Source: an uncultured Bacilli bacterium
GTDB lineage: Bacteria > Bacillota_I > Bacilli_A > RF39 > UBA660
NCBI GenBank assembly: GCA_934119965.1
Contig: CAKOTA010000006.1
Coordinates: 4,000-67,999, forward strand
DNA length: 64,000 nt
Direction: 5' to 3'
The notes beneath the pieces were generated by a model. It was not told where the DNA came from and ran no database searches. It saw only the letters and a list, made by a program, of their open reading frames with translations. The stretch's first letter is position 1, and each line of letters starts with the position of its first letter. Shown in pieces: positions 1 to 8,098 of the stretch. The position numbers and the translations under genes are program-made.

Positions 1-1
1 T

Positions 2-517
2 GTTATAAATAATTTGAATACAATAAAAAAAGATATAGTAAAAATGAGTTATTCAATTTATTTAATTGATTTAGCTGAGCAAGTAATAAAACAAAATAAA
101 AATGAAAATATTTATAATTTATTAATTGAAACCTTGGAAAAAATAAATGACAATTTTGATCCTCTATCATTAACAAATATATTAGAACTTAAATATTTAG
201 AATATTTAGGTGTTTTACCTATTTTAGATGGATGTGCTATATGTGGTTCTAAAACAAACATAGTTACACTGTCAGGTAATAGTGGAGGATATATTTGTAA
301 AAATTGTAGAACAAATGAAAAGCAAGTAAATGAAAAAACAATTAAACTAGTTAGAATGTTTTATTATGTTGATATAAAAAAAATCGATAAACTTGAAATA
401 AGTGAAGAAATAAAAAGAGAAATTAATACTTTTTTGGAAAACTATTATGATAGATATACAGGATTGTATTTGAAAAGTAAACATTTTTTAAAGGATGTGA
501 TTTATGGAAAGTTATAA
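2..517 (+). CDS. recO: DNA repair protein RecO, C-terminal part (5' end outside window)
   Basis: RecO works in the RecFOR pathway, helping RecA load on SSB-coated single-stranded DNA. The reading frame is open to the left edge, so the N-terminal OB-fold lies outside the window; a TTG at position 14 is internal. The visible part has the helical C-terminal domain and a zinc-binding pair, CAIC followed about 20 residues later by CKNC, typical of RecO. The stop overlaps the next gene by 14 bases, so the two are probably co-transcribed. Identification rests on the motif pattern and the helical layout; fairly sure. Confidence 0.8.
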   Translation, partial: VINNLNTIKKDIVKMSYSIYLIDLAEQVIKQNKNENIYNLLIETLEKINDNFDPLSLTNILELKYLEYLGVLPILDGCAICGSKTNIVTLSGNSGGYICKNCRTNEKQVNEKTIKLVRMFYYVDIKKIDKLEISEEIKREINTFLENYYDRYTGLYLKSKHFLKDVIYGKL

Positions 518-941
518 ATATATTATTTGTCCTTTTACAGCACTTATAATATGTCAAATTATTAAATTTTTAGTTGAAACAATTACGACAAAAAAAGTTA
601 ATGTTTTAAGATTGTTTAATGGTTCAGGTGGGATGCCTAGTTCACATACAACTTTTTCTGTTTCATTAACAATGATTATAGGATATGAATTAGGATTTGA
701 TACGCCAATATTTGCTATTGCTTTAATATTTACTTGTATTACTTCATATGATGCTTTAGGGGTAAGATATGAAAGTGGAAAACAAGCAGAAGCTATTAAT
801 AAAATAAGAGAGGAACTATCTAAAGGAAATAGTAAAAAGGCTTTTAAAAAATTGAAAGAACAACTCGGACATCAACCATTAGAGGTTTTAGTAGGTGGTT
901 TATTAGGTGTGATAGTGGCTTCAATCTTCACTCTAGTATAA
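504..941 (+). CDS. Divergent PAP2-family (DUF212/YuiD-like) membrane protein
   Basis: A 145-residue membrane protein with several hydrophobic segments. The motifs GGMPSSHT (about residues 47-54), YDALGVRYESGKQAEAIN and LGHQPLEVLVGG are hallmarks of the DUF212 'divergent PAP2' family, which resembles acid phosphatases that act on lipid pyrophosphates. The biochemical role of the family is not settled. Start ATG at 504 overlaps the recO end, with a GGATGTGA-like SD just upstream. Full length for the family. Confidence 0.8.
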   Translation: MESYKYIICPFTALIICQIIKFLVETITTKKVNVLRLFNGSGGMPSSHTTFSVSLTMIIGYELGFDTPIFAIALIFTCITSYDALGVRYESGKQAEAINKIREELSKGNSKKAFKKLKEQLGHQPLEVLVGGLLGVIVASIFTLV

Positions 942-1010
942 ATTTGTAAAAAATATAAAAAACTATTTTATATTTTTTTTAATTGTGTTAAAATGAATGT
1001 AGGTGATAAT

Positions 1011-1556
1011 ATGATTACACTTGAGAATATAAAAGGGACTTTAGATAGAAATAGTAAATTAACTGATGAATTGAGAGATAATTTATATGGATTAATAGAT
1101 ATTTTTATTAAAAGATTTCCAGATGTAAGTTTAGAAAATTTAAATAGAAATCTTGAAACATTACAAATAATTAAATCAAATAAATTTATAAATAAAAGGG
1201 TATCTAAATATAATCCAGTAACTAATATTCTTGAATTTAATGTAGATAGAATAAATGAAGATTATGATATGAAACATGTTATGATGCATGAATTATTAAA
1301 TATCATAACTAATAATGGTGAATATTGTGGGTTTAATAAAAATAATAAATTTGTTGCTCTTAATGAAGGTTATGCTGAAATAATAACAAATTATTTAGTA
1401 GGTAATGAAAGTGATAATGAATACTTAAAAGATGAAATTATAACTACTAATATGATAGCACTTATGATTGGTAATGATGTCTTATATGATGCATTCTTTA
1501 ATAATAATGTAGAGATATTAGTAAAAAACTTAATTAATGAGGGAGTTGAGGTATAA
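1011..1556 (+). CDS. Unknown protein with degenerate metallopeptidase-like motif
   Basis: A 181-residue protein that I cannot name. The start at 1011 is chosen because AGGTGA lies 6 bases upstream; an earlier in-frame ATG at 993 has no SD. Near the middle it has MMHELLNI and, about 30 residues later, ALNEGYAEII. This is the spacing of gluzincin peptidases (HExxH plus downstream Glu), but the second histidine is replaced by Asn. It may be a dead or altered peptidase fold. The stop overlaps the start of the next gene by one base (TAATG), implying coupling. Confidence 0.55.
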   Translation: MITLENIKGTLDRNSKLTDELRDNLYGLIDIFIKRFPDVSLENLNRNLETLQIIKSNKFINKRVSKYNPVTNILEFNVDRINEDYDMKHVMMHELLNIITNNGEYCGFNKNNKFVALNEGYAEIITNYLVGNESDNEYLKDEIITTNMIALMIGNDVLYDAFFNNNVEILVKNLINEGVEV

Positions 1557-1777
1557 TGTCACCAATACAAAATGCTAATTACAATCACGAAAATTCAGGT
1601 GTTAAATTACCTGTTGATGAATTACTAGTTAGTTCTTGTAATTATGGAAAAATGACTGTTGAACAACAAGAACAATATAAATTATGGGCTAGTATGAGTA
1701 GAGAAAATGCAAACAATAAATTAGTTCAATTAATAGAACAAGAAATAATGAATAAAAAAATGAATAATATAAAATAG
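1556..1777 (+). CDS. Small unknown protein
   Basis: A 73-residue hydrophilic protein whose ATG shares a base with the stop of the preceding gene, so it is translationally coupled to the peptidase-like protein. It has two cysteine-free ends, a single SSCNYGK segment in the middle and a basic Lys/Asn-rich tail. There is no membrane segment and no recognised domain. A terminator follows directly. Real on the basis of coupling and codon use; function unknown. Confidence 0.5.
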   Translation: MSPIQNANYNHENSGVKLPVDELLVSSCNYGKMTVEQQEQYKLWASMSRENANNKLVQLIEQEIMNKKMNNIK

Positions 1778-1794
1778 CTATATAGCTTTTTTTT
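1775..1794 (+). terminator. Rho-independent terminator
   Basis: AGCTATATAGCT palindrome followed by eight T, directly after the small unknown gene; it separates that operon from the tandem array. Confidence 0.7.
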
Positions 1795-1809
1795 AATGTT
1801 TAATTTATC

Positions 1810-1955
1810 TTGAATGATTGATTAAAATATGATACTATGTATATAGATGAGTGATACTCATATAATAAAAAAGGATATATCTAATTGCTCAAAGAGTTAG
1901 ATACATTCCAAGTTTTTTTGAAAAGCACTATCCCCCTGTGATAGTGCATATTTTA
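1810..1955 (+). ncRNA. Putative antitoxin-like small RNA, copy 1
   Basis: Promoter TTGAAT (1810-1815), 17 bp, TACTAT (1833-1838); transcription would begin near 1845. The RNA has an ATGAGT-GAT-ACTCAT hairpin, a TATCTAA...TTAGATA hairpin and a terminator GCACTATC...GATAGTGC (1925-1947) followed by a T-rich run. Its 3' end converges on the end of the peptide ORF, so the two transcripts can pair. Inferred from promoter and structure only. Confidence 0.55.
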
Positions 1956-2033
1956 TTATTTATACAATAATGTAATTATTATAAAAAATAATAGGAGTAT
2001 TATTAAAAATAAAGATTTTTCTCTTTCTTTCAC
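1956..2033 (-). CDS. Hydrophobic 25-residue peptide, copy 1 (type I toxin-like)
   Basis: A GTG start at 2033 follows an AAGGAGGTGG SD. The peptide begins MKEREKS, continues with an unbroken hydrophobic stretch of Leu, Ile and Phe and ends TLLYK, so it is one membrane span with a charged N-terminus. Size and shape match Fst/Ldr/TxpA-class type I toxins, though I see no sequence match to a named family. The SD lies in the 3' arm of a CCTTCTT-CA-AAGAAGG hairpin, which would limit translation as in known type I toxins. It faces the plus-strand RNA of the same unit. Confidence 0.6.
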   Translation of the reverse strand: MKEREKSLFLIILLLFFIIITLLYK

Positions 2034-2157
2034 AATACCACCTCCTTCTTTGAAGAAGGAATGCACTAACACCAATTAAATATATCGATTAATATTTTAC
2101 TATAAATTTAATTATTTTTATCTAGTTTTTAACATACAAATTCCGACAAAAATCATC

Positions 2158-2304
2158 TTGAATGATTAATTAAAATGTGATATCATGTATATAGATGAGT
2201 GATACTCATATAATAAAAAAGGATATATCTAATTGCTCAAAGAGTTAGATACATTCCAAAGTGTTTTGGTTTGCACTATCCCCCCTGTGATAGTGCTTAT
2301 TTTA
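2158..2304 (+). ncRNA. Putative antitoxin-like small RNA, copy 2
   Basis: Promoter TTGAAT (2158-2163), 17 bp, TATCAT (2181-2186); terminator hairpin 2273-2296. Between the second stem and the terminator is its own small hairpin, CCAAA-GTGT-TTTGG, different in sequence from copies 1 and 3. Confidence 0.55.
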
Positions 2305-2382
2305 TTATCTATACAATAATGTAATTATTATAAAAAATAATAGAAGTATTATTAAAAATAAAGATTTTTCTCTTTCTTTCAC
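2305..2382 (-). CDS. Hydrophobic 25-residue peptide, copy 2 (type I toxin-like)
   Basis: Same peptide as copy 1 except that the last residue is Arg instead of Lys. One Leu codon differs silently (CTT here, CTC in copies 1 and 3), which favours protein coding. The SD hairpin loop differs (TTCTT-AA-AAGAA core) while the pairing is kept. Start GTG at 2382. Confidence 0.6.
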   Translation of the reverse strand: MKEREKSLFLIILLLFFIIITLLYR

Positions 2383-2506
2383 AATACCACCTCCTTCTTT
2401 TAAGAAGGAATGCACTAACACCAATTAAATATATCGATTAATATTTTACTATAAATTTAATTATTTTTATCTAGTTTTTAACATACAAATTCCGACAAAA
2501 ATCATC

Positions 2507-2655
2507 TTGAATGATTAATTAAAGTGTGATATTATGTATATAGATGAGTGATACTCATATAATAAAAAAGGATATATCTAATTGTTCAAAGAGTTAGATA
2601 CATTCCTAGGTTTGTTTAGGAAAGCACTATCCCCCCTGTGATAGTGCTTATTTTA
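2507..2655 (+). ncRNA. Putative antitoxin-like small RNA, copy 3
   Basis: Promoter TTGAAT (2507-2512), 17 bp, TATTAT (2530-2535); terminator hairpin 2624-2647. The variable hairpin here is TTCCTA...TAGGAA, keeping pairing although the sequence differs from the other copies. Confidence 0.55.
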
Positions 2656-2733
2656 TTATCTATACAATAATGTAATTATTATAAAAAATAATAGGAGTAT
2701 TATTAAAAATAAAGATTTTTCTCTTTCTTTCAC
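2656..2733 (-). CDS. Hydrophobic 25-residue peptide, copy 3 (type I toxin-like)
   Basis: Same peptide as copy 2, ending LLYR, with GTG start at 2733 and the same SD within a hairpin. The upstream segment has two base changes relative to the other copies (ATATCGGTTAATATTC), so the copies have begun to diverge outside the coding part while the peptide is kept. Confidence 0.6.
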   Translation of the reverse strand: MKEREKSLFLIILLLFFIIITLLYR

Positions 2734-2928
2734 AATACCACCTCCTTCTTTGAAGAAGGAATGCACTAACACCAATTAAATATATCGGTTAATATTCTAC
2801 TATAAATTTAATTATTTTTATCTAGTTTTTAACATACAAATTCCGACAAAAACCAATGAATAGGTTTAACTATAAATAAATATAGTTATTTTTTTTAAAA
2901 TATGGTATAATTTTGGAAGGTGATTAAA

Positions 2929-4575
2929 ATGGATGAAAGAAAACAATTAGCAAACCTAATATTTCCAAATATTGATAAAACAATAGAAGATTATAAAAAA
3001 ATGTATCCTGAAAGAAATATAGAAGGTAGTGTTACAAGATTTGCACCTTCTCCTACAGGTTATATGCATTTAGGTGGATTTTATCAAGCAATAATAGACT
3101 ATGTAATTGCTAAAAACACAAATGGAATATTTTACTTAAGAAATGAAGATACTGATCAAAAAAGAGAAGTAGAATCTGCGGTAGAATTAATTATGTCTAC
3201 ACTAAAACACTATGATGTAATACCTAGTGAATACGAATATGAAGGAAAAATAATAGGAGAATATGGGCCTTATATTCAAAGTGAAAGAAAAGAAATTTAT
3301 CATACTTTTATTAAATATTTAATTGAAATTGATAGAGCCTATCCTTGCTTCTGTTCAAAAGAAGAATTAGATGAAATAAGAGAAACTCAAGAGGGCGGTA
3401 AAAAAAGAACCGGTTATTATGGAAGATATGCTAAATGTAGAAGATTATCAACTAATGAAATGATTGAGAGAGTAAAAAAAGGAGAACCTTATGTTATTAG
3501 ATTTAAATCATTAGGTAACTTTGAAGAAAAATTTAACTTTGATGATTTAGTAAGAGGAACAATCCAACTTCCACAAAATGATCAAGATATAGTTATTATG
3601 AAATCAGATAATAAACTTCCAACATATCATTTTGCTCATATAGTTGATGACTATTTAATGCATACAACTCATGTTGTAAGAGGAGAAGAATGGTTACCTT
3701 CAGTACCAATTCATATTGAATTATTTGAAGCTTTTGGATTTACTCCTCCAAAATATGTTCATACACCTTTAATTGTAAAAAAAGAAGGAAATAGTGTAAG
3801 AAAAATAAGTAAAAGAAAAGATCCTGAAGCAAGTATGAGTTATTATGATGAGTTAGGCTATCCAAAAGAAGCAGTAATTGAATCATTGATGACAATTATC
3901 AATTCAAACTATGAAGAATGGCATAGTGCTAACCCAGACAAAAAATTTACAGAATTTGAATTTAATCCTAAAAAAATGAGTGCTACAGGTGGTGCTTTAT
4001 ATGATATCGAAAAATTAAATAATATTTCTAAAAATATCATTAGTAGATTTAGCGCTGAAAAAGTTTTCGATGAATTAAATGAATGGACTAAAAAATATGA
4101 TTTAGAATTCAATAAATTAATAAATAAAAATAAAGAATATACAATAAATATTTTAAACATTGAAAGAGTTCAAAATAAACCAAGAAAAGATTATGAAAAT
4201 TATTCGTGTATCAAAGATAAAATATGGTATATGTATGATGAATTATATACACCAAATGAATATGAATTTCAAAAAATAACTGATAAAAATGAATTAAAAA
4301 ATATATTTGATAATTACTTGGAAATATATAGTGAATCAGATGATAAAGAAACTTGGTTTAATAAAATAAAAGAATTATGTGATAAATTAGGTTATGCTTC
4401 TGATATGAAAGCTTACAAACAAAATCCCGATAATTTTAAAGGAAATGTAGCTGATATATCAACTGCTATCAGAGTAGGGGTTACATCTAAATCACAAACA
4501 CCTGATTTATATGAAATATTAAAACTATTAAGTTATGACAAAATAAAAGTTAGATTTGAAAAAGCTATACAATAA
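2929..4575 (+). CDS. gltX: Glutamate-tRNA ligase
   Basis: Class I aminoacyl-tRNA synthetase charging tRNA-Glu (and, where GlnRS is absent, tRNA-Gln for later amidation). The HIGH-type motif reads SPTGYMHLGG at about residues 41-50 and the KMSKS loop KISKR near residue 291. At 548 residues it is longer than the usual 470-490, with about 35 residues before the catalytic core. ATG 2929 is preferred over the upstream in-frame GTG because GGAAGGTGA is 5-6 bases before it. A TATAAT at 2904-2909 marks a local promoter, and a terminator follows. Confidence 0.9.
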   Translation: MDERKQLANLIFPNIDKTIEDYKKMYPERNIEGSVTRFAPSPTGYMHLGGFYQAIIDYVIAKNTNGIFYLRNEDTDQKREVESAVELIMSTLKHYDVIPSEYEYEGKIIGEYGPYIQSERKEIYHTFIKYLIEIDRAYPCFCSKEELDEIRETQEGGKKRTGYYGRYAKCRRLSTNEMIERVKKGEPYVIRFKSLGNFEEKFNFDDLVRGTIQLPQNDQDIVIMKSDNKLPTYHFAHIVDDYLMHTTHVVRGEEWLPSVPIHIELFEAFGFTPPKYVHTPLIVKKEGNSVRKISKRKDPEASMSYYDELGYPKEAVIESLMTIINSNYEEWHSANPDKKFTEFEFNPKKMSATGGALYDIEKLNNISKNIISRFSAEKVFDELNEWTKKYDLEFNKLINKNKEYTINILNIERVQNKPRKDYENYSCIKDKIWYMYDELYTPNEYEFQKITDKNELKNIFDNYLEIYSESDDKETWFNKIKELCDKLGYASDMKAYKQNPDNFKGNVADISTAIRVGVTSKSQTPDLYEILKLLSYDKIKVRFEKAIQ

Positions 4576-4589
4576 AGTATAGTTTTTTT
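4565..4589 (+). terminator. Rho-independent terminator of gltX
   Basis: CTATAC-AATAAA-GTATAG followed by seven T; the stem includes the last codons and stop of gltX. Confidence 0.8.
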
Positions 4590-4693
4590 GAATAAATGAT
4601 TAACTTTATTAACAATATATAATGTAAAGTAAAATTACTTTCCTTGATTATATTGGCAATATATAGTAAAATTATTATGAGGATGTGTATAAA

Positions 4694-6073
4694 ATGATTG
4701 ATATACAAAGTGATTCAAGAAAAATTAAACAAGGTGATACTTTTATTGCTCTAAGAGGAATTAGTAGCGATGGACACGATTACATTTATAAAGCAATTGA
4801 AAATGGTGCTACTAAAATAATTGCTGAAGAGGGTAATTATCCTGTTGAAACAATAATAGTACCAGACACAAGAATATATTTAAATGAATATTTAGCAGGA
4901 CATTATAATTCTAAAATAAGTGAAATGAATATTATAGCTATAACGGGAACAAATGGTAAAACAACAACTGCTAAGTTAATTCACGATAGTTTAAATATGT
5001 TAGGATCTAAAACTGCTTATATCGGAACAATTGGTTTTTATATGGGTGAAAAAGTTTGTAGTCTTCCTAATACAACTGTTGACATTTGTGATACATATGA
5101 TTTATTAATGAAAGCTTATGATGCTGGATGTAATAATGTTGTAATGGAAATAAGTAGTCATGCTGCAAGTATGGGAAGAATTGAAACTTTAGAATTTGAT
5201 TATGCGATATTTACTAATCTAACTCAAGATCATTTAGATTATCATAAAACAATGGGAAATTATGCGTTAGCAAAACAAAAAGTATTCGAAAAACTAAAAT
5301 ATGGTGGGACTGCTATCATTAATAATGATGATAAATATAAAGAATATTTCTTATTAGATAAAAATAAAAATATTACTTATGGATTTAATGAAGCCGATTA
5401 TCAAGTTTTAGATTATGCTATGACATATGATAGTTCTTTATTTACTTATAAACATAATGAAGAAAACTATCAAATTCATTCATTATTACTTGGAAAATAC
5501 AATATATATAATGTTTTAGCTGTTATATCTTTATTATCTGAAATGGGTGTAAAATATGAACAAATTCATGAAGTAATTTGTAAATTAAAAGCCCCAGTCG
5601 GAAGAATGGAAATTATAAGACATAATAATAACATTATAGTAATTGATTACGCTCATACACCTGATGCTATTGAAAAAGTTATAAATGCTGTAAAGGAAAT
5701 AACTGATGGTGATATTTATGTTGTATTTGGTTGTACTGGAGATAGAGATAGAATTAAAAGACCTATTATGACTGATATAGTAGCTAAAGCAAGTAAATAT
5801 TTTATCATTACTAATGATGATCCTCATTATGAAGAACCAGCTGAAATAGTTGATGATATGGTTAAAGATTTAGAATTGAACAATTATGAGGTATTGTTAG
5901 ATAGGGAAGAAGCTATAGTTAAAGGTATATCTTTATTAAAAGAAAAAGATGCTTTGTTAATATTAGGAAAAGGTCATGAAGAATTTATGATTATTAAAGA
6001 CAAAAAAGTTCCATTTAATGACCGAAAAGTAGTAGAAAATACTTTATCTGCTTTGAAAGTAGGTGAAGAATAA
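4694..6073 (+). CDS. murE: UDP-N-acetylmuramyl-tripeptide synthetase MurE
   Basis: Cytoplasmic Mur ligase adding the third stem-peptide residue to UDP-MurNAc-L-Ala-D-Glu. Seen: GTNGKTTT ATP loop (about residues 85-92), the DHLDYHKTMGNY core motif and the C-terminal RMEII...DYAHTPD region. The specificity loop reads NDDPH rather than the DNPR of diaminopimelate-adding enzymes, so L-Lys (or another diamine) is more likely; this is inference. ATG 4694 follows GAGGATG; an upstream GTG at 4685 sits too close to the SD. The stop overlaps mraY (TAATG), so the two are coupled. Confidence 0.9.
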   Translation: MIDIQSDSRKIKQGDTFIALRGISSDGHDYIYKAIENGATKIIAEEGNYPVETIIVPDTRIYLNEYLAGHYNSKISEMNIIAITGTNGKTTTAKLIHDSLNMLGSKTAYIGTIGFYMGEKVCSLPNTTVDICDTYDLLMKAYDAGCNNVVMEISSHAASMGRIETLEFDYAIFTNLTQDHLDYHKTMGNYALAKQKVFEKLKYGGTAIINNDDKYKEYFLLDKNKNITYGFNEADYQVLDYAMTYDSSLFTYKHNEENYQIHSLLLGKYNIYNVLAVISLLSEMGVKYEQIHEVICKLKAPVGRMEIIRHNNNIIVIDYAHTPDAIEKVINAVKEITDGDIYVVFGCTGDRDRIKRPIMTDIVAKASKYFIITNDDPHYEEPAEIVDDMVKDLELNNYEVLLDREEAIVKGISLLKEKDALLILGKGHEEFMIIKDKKVPFNDRKVVENTLSALKVGEE

Positions 6074-7065
6074 TGTTAGTTTTAGCTAAGGCTATGTTAT
6101 CATTGATGATTGGATTTGTTTTATCAATCATTTTGGGATTAGTTTTAATACCTTTTTTGAAAAGAATAAAGGCTAAGCAAAGTATAAGCATATTTTTAAG
6201 AAATAAGCATAAAGAAAAAGAAGGAACTCCTACTATGGGAGGTATAATCTTTATTCTTTCTACAATTTTAACGATGATTTTATTAATTGTAACGAAAAAA
6301 ATAGAATATTCTAGTAATTTATTTTTGATTATGTTTGTTTTCGTGGCATATGGAATACTAGGATTTATTGATGATTATTTAATTATTAAGAGAAGAAATA
6401 ATATAGGACTTACAGAAATTCAAAAACTATTTGGTCAATTAGTTATTGCTCTTGTATTTTTCTTTATTTATATGAAAGCAGGGCACAGTTCTGTATTTGA
6501 AATTCATACTTTAAATATTAGTATTGATTTAAAATGGTTTTTTGGAATATTTATTTTATTTATGCTAGTAGCAAGCACAAATGCTGTAAATATTACTGAT
6601 GGCTTAGATGGTTTAGCGGGAGGATTGTCCTTGATTGCTTTTCTAGCTATGGGGTTAATTACTTGGAACACAACATGGATTACTGGTAATACTGATATAG
6701 CTATATTTTGTTTTATTTTAGTTGGTTCATTGTTAGGATTTTTATTTTTTAATACATATCCAGCTAAGATATTTATGGGTGATACTGGTAGTTTAGCTTT
6801 AGGTGGTACTTTAGCAGCTATTGCTATTCTAACAAAACATGAAATAACTTTTATAATAATAATGGGAGTATTTATCATAGAAACATTAACTTCTATAATT
6901 CAAATGTGTTCCATTATGTTATTAGGAAAAAAAGTATTCTTGATGACACCTTTACATCATCATTTCGAAAAATTAGGAATTGATGAAAGAGATATTGTTA
7001 AATCATTTTGGGTAGTAGGATTAATTCTTGCTATGGCAGGAATTTTATTTGCTGTATGGATTTAG
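6073..7065 (+). CDS. mraY: Phospho-N-acetylmuramoyl-pentapeptide transferase MraY
   Basis: Integral membrane enzyme that joins UDP-MurNAc-pentapeptide to undecaprenyl phosphate, forming lipid I. The 330 residues hold about ten hydrophobic segments with the family motifs GTPTMGG, DDYLIIKRRNNIGL, NITDGLDGLAGG and MGDTGSLALGG, and the histidine cluster PLHHHFEKLG near the end. Start ATG shares a base with the murE stop. Followed by a strong terminator, so murE-mraY forms a two-gene operon without murF. Confidence 0.95.
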   Translation: MLVLAKAMLSLMIGFVLSIILGLVLIPFLKRIKAKQSISIFLRNKHKEKEGTPTMGGIIFILSTILTMILLIVTKKIEYSSNLFLIMFVFVAYGILGFIDDYLIIKRRNNIGLTEIQKLFGQLVIALVFFFIYMKAGHSSVFEIHTLNISIDLKWFFGIFILFMLVASTNAVNITDGLDGLAGGLSLIAFLAMGLITWNTTWITGNTDIAIFCFILVGSLLGFLFFNTYPAKIFMGDTGSLALGGTLAAIAILTKHEITFIIIMGVFIIETLTSIIQMCSIMLLGKKVFLMTPLHHHFEKLGIDERDIVKSFWVVGLILAMAGILFAVWI

Positions 7066-7066
7066 A

Positions 7067-7089
7067 AGAGTTTTAAAAACTCTTTTTTT
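7067..7089 (+). terminator. Rho-independent terminator of murE-mraY
   Basis: AGAGTTTTTAAAACTC-type stem (GAGTTTT AAAAACTC) followed by seven T, directly after the mraY stop. Confidence 0.85.
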
Positions 7090-7135
7090 GTTAACTTTTC
7101 TACTTAATAGTGATATAATTAAATAGGTGATAAAA

Positions 7136-8098
7136 TTGAATAAAAAAATAGTTGTTTTAGGTGGTGGGACAGGAATGTCAACATTGCTTAAAGGTTTAAA
7201 ACTATTTCCAGTTGATATTACAGCAGTTGTATCAGTCTGTGACGATGGAAAAAGTACAGGAAGACTTAGAGATGAATTCAATATAATTGCAGTTGGCGAT
7301 ATAAGAAGAGTTTTAATTTCTTTATCAGAAACAGAACCATTAGTTGAAGAACTCCTAAATTATAGATTTGATACATCTAGTGATTTAGATGGGCATACAG
7401 TTGGTAATTTATTATTAACTGCTTTAGCAAACATAACTGGAGATTTATCAGTTGGAATATCTTCTTTATCTAAAGTTTTTAACTTAAAAGGTAAAGTATT
7501 ACCACTCACTCAAGATAATGTTGTATTAATGGGTCAAATGGAAGATGATACAATAGTAGAAGGAGAACACAATATAACAAAAAGTTATAAAAAAATTAAA
7601 AAAGTTTTCTATAAAGAAAAAGCAACAACAAATCCGTTGGTTTTAAAAGAAATCGAAAATTCTGATATGATTATTTTGAGTATGGGAAGTCTATATACAA
7701 GTATTATTCCGAATTTACTATGTGATGATATAAGAAAAACTATCAGTAATAGTAAAGCTAAAATAATGTATATTTGTAATATGATGACACAACCCGGTGA
7801 AACAGATGATTTTAAGGCTAGTGACCATTTAAAAGTTTTAAATAGTTATTTAGATAGAAATGTTGATGCTATTATTGTTAATAGTGGTACAATATCAGAA
7901 AAAACAACAAAGGAATATGAAACACTAGAACAAAAAAATAAGGTTATTTTTGATGTAGATAATCTAAAAAATATGAATGTTGATATCATTGATAATGATT
8001 ATGTCTCAACTGATAATAATATCTTAAGACATAAAGTTGATAAATTATCATTAGATATATATACTTATTTATTAAATAGAGGTGAAAGAAATGTTTGA
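7136..8098 (+). CDS. yvcK: YvcK/CofD-family gluconeogenesis factor
   Basis: YvcK proteins bind UDP-sugars and affect carbon use, cell shape and peptidoglycan synthesis; they belong to the CofD-like fold. Seen: N-terminal VVLGGGTGMSTLLKGLK, SVCDDGKSTGRLRDEF, GDIRRVL and DGHTVGNLLL, all family motifs. 320 residues. A TTG start at 7136 is chosen because AGGTGATAAAA precedes it at the usual distance; the in-frame GTG at 7127 lies inside the SD. The end overlaps murD by 8 bases, a setting that links YvcK to cell-wall synthesis. Confidence 0.9.
   Translation: MNKKIVVLGGGTGMSTLLKGLKLFPVDITAVVSVCDDGKSTGRLRDEFNIIAVGDIRRVLISLSETEPLVEELLNYRFDTSSDLDGHTVGNLLLTALANITGDLSVGISSLSKVFNLKGKVLPLTQDNVVLMGQMEDDTIVEGEHNITKSYKKIKKVFYKEKATTNPLVLKEIENSDMIILSMGSLYTSIIPNLLCDDIRKTISNSKAKIMYICNMMTQPGETDDFKASDHLKVLNSYLDRNVDAIIVNSGTISEKTTKEYETLEQKNKVIFDVDNLKNMNVDIIDNDYVSTDNNILRHKVDKLSLDIYTYLLNRGERNV

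Larger units (their letters stand above)
1807..2852. repeat. Three tandem 348-349 bp units
   Basis: Unit 1 starts at 1807, unit 2 at 2155 and unit 3 at 2504; the last ends near 2852. The units are almost identical apart from a short variable segment before the GCACTATC hairpin (around 1913-1924, 2257-2272 and 2604-2623) and scattered single changes. Each contains a plus-strand promoter, a structured plus-strand RNA, a hairpin terminator and, on the minus strand, a strong SD with a 25-codon hydrophobic ORF. Unit length and coding content rule out a CRISPR. Confidence 0.95.

Noticed and set aside
1847..1900. Near-leaderless 17-codon ORF (MSDTHIIKKD...) at the start of the plus-strand small RNA
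   Set aside because: It has no SD and lies within an ATGAGT/ACTCAT hairpin; one silent change in copy 3 is too little evidence for coding.
1807..2852. CRISPR array from the tandem repeats
   Set aside because: Units are 348-349 bp, nearly identical throughout, with promoters and ORFs; there are no short repeats with unique spacers.
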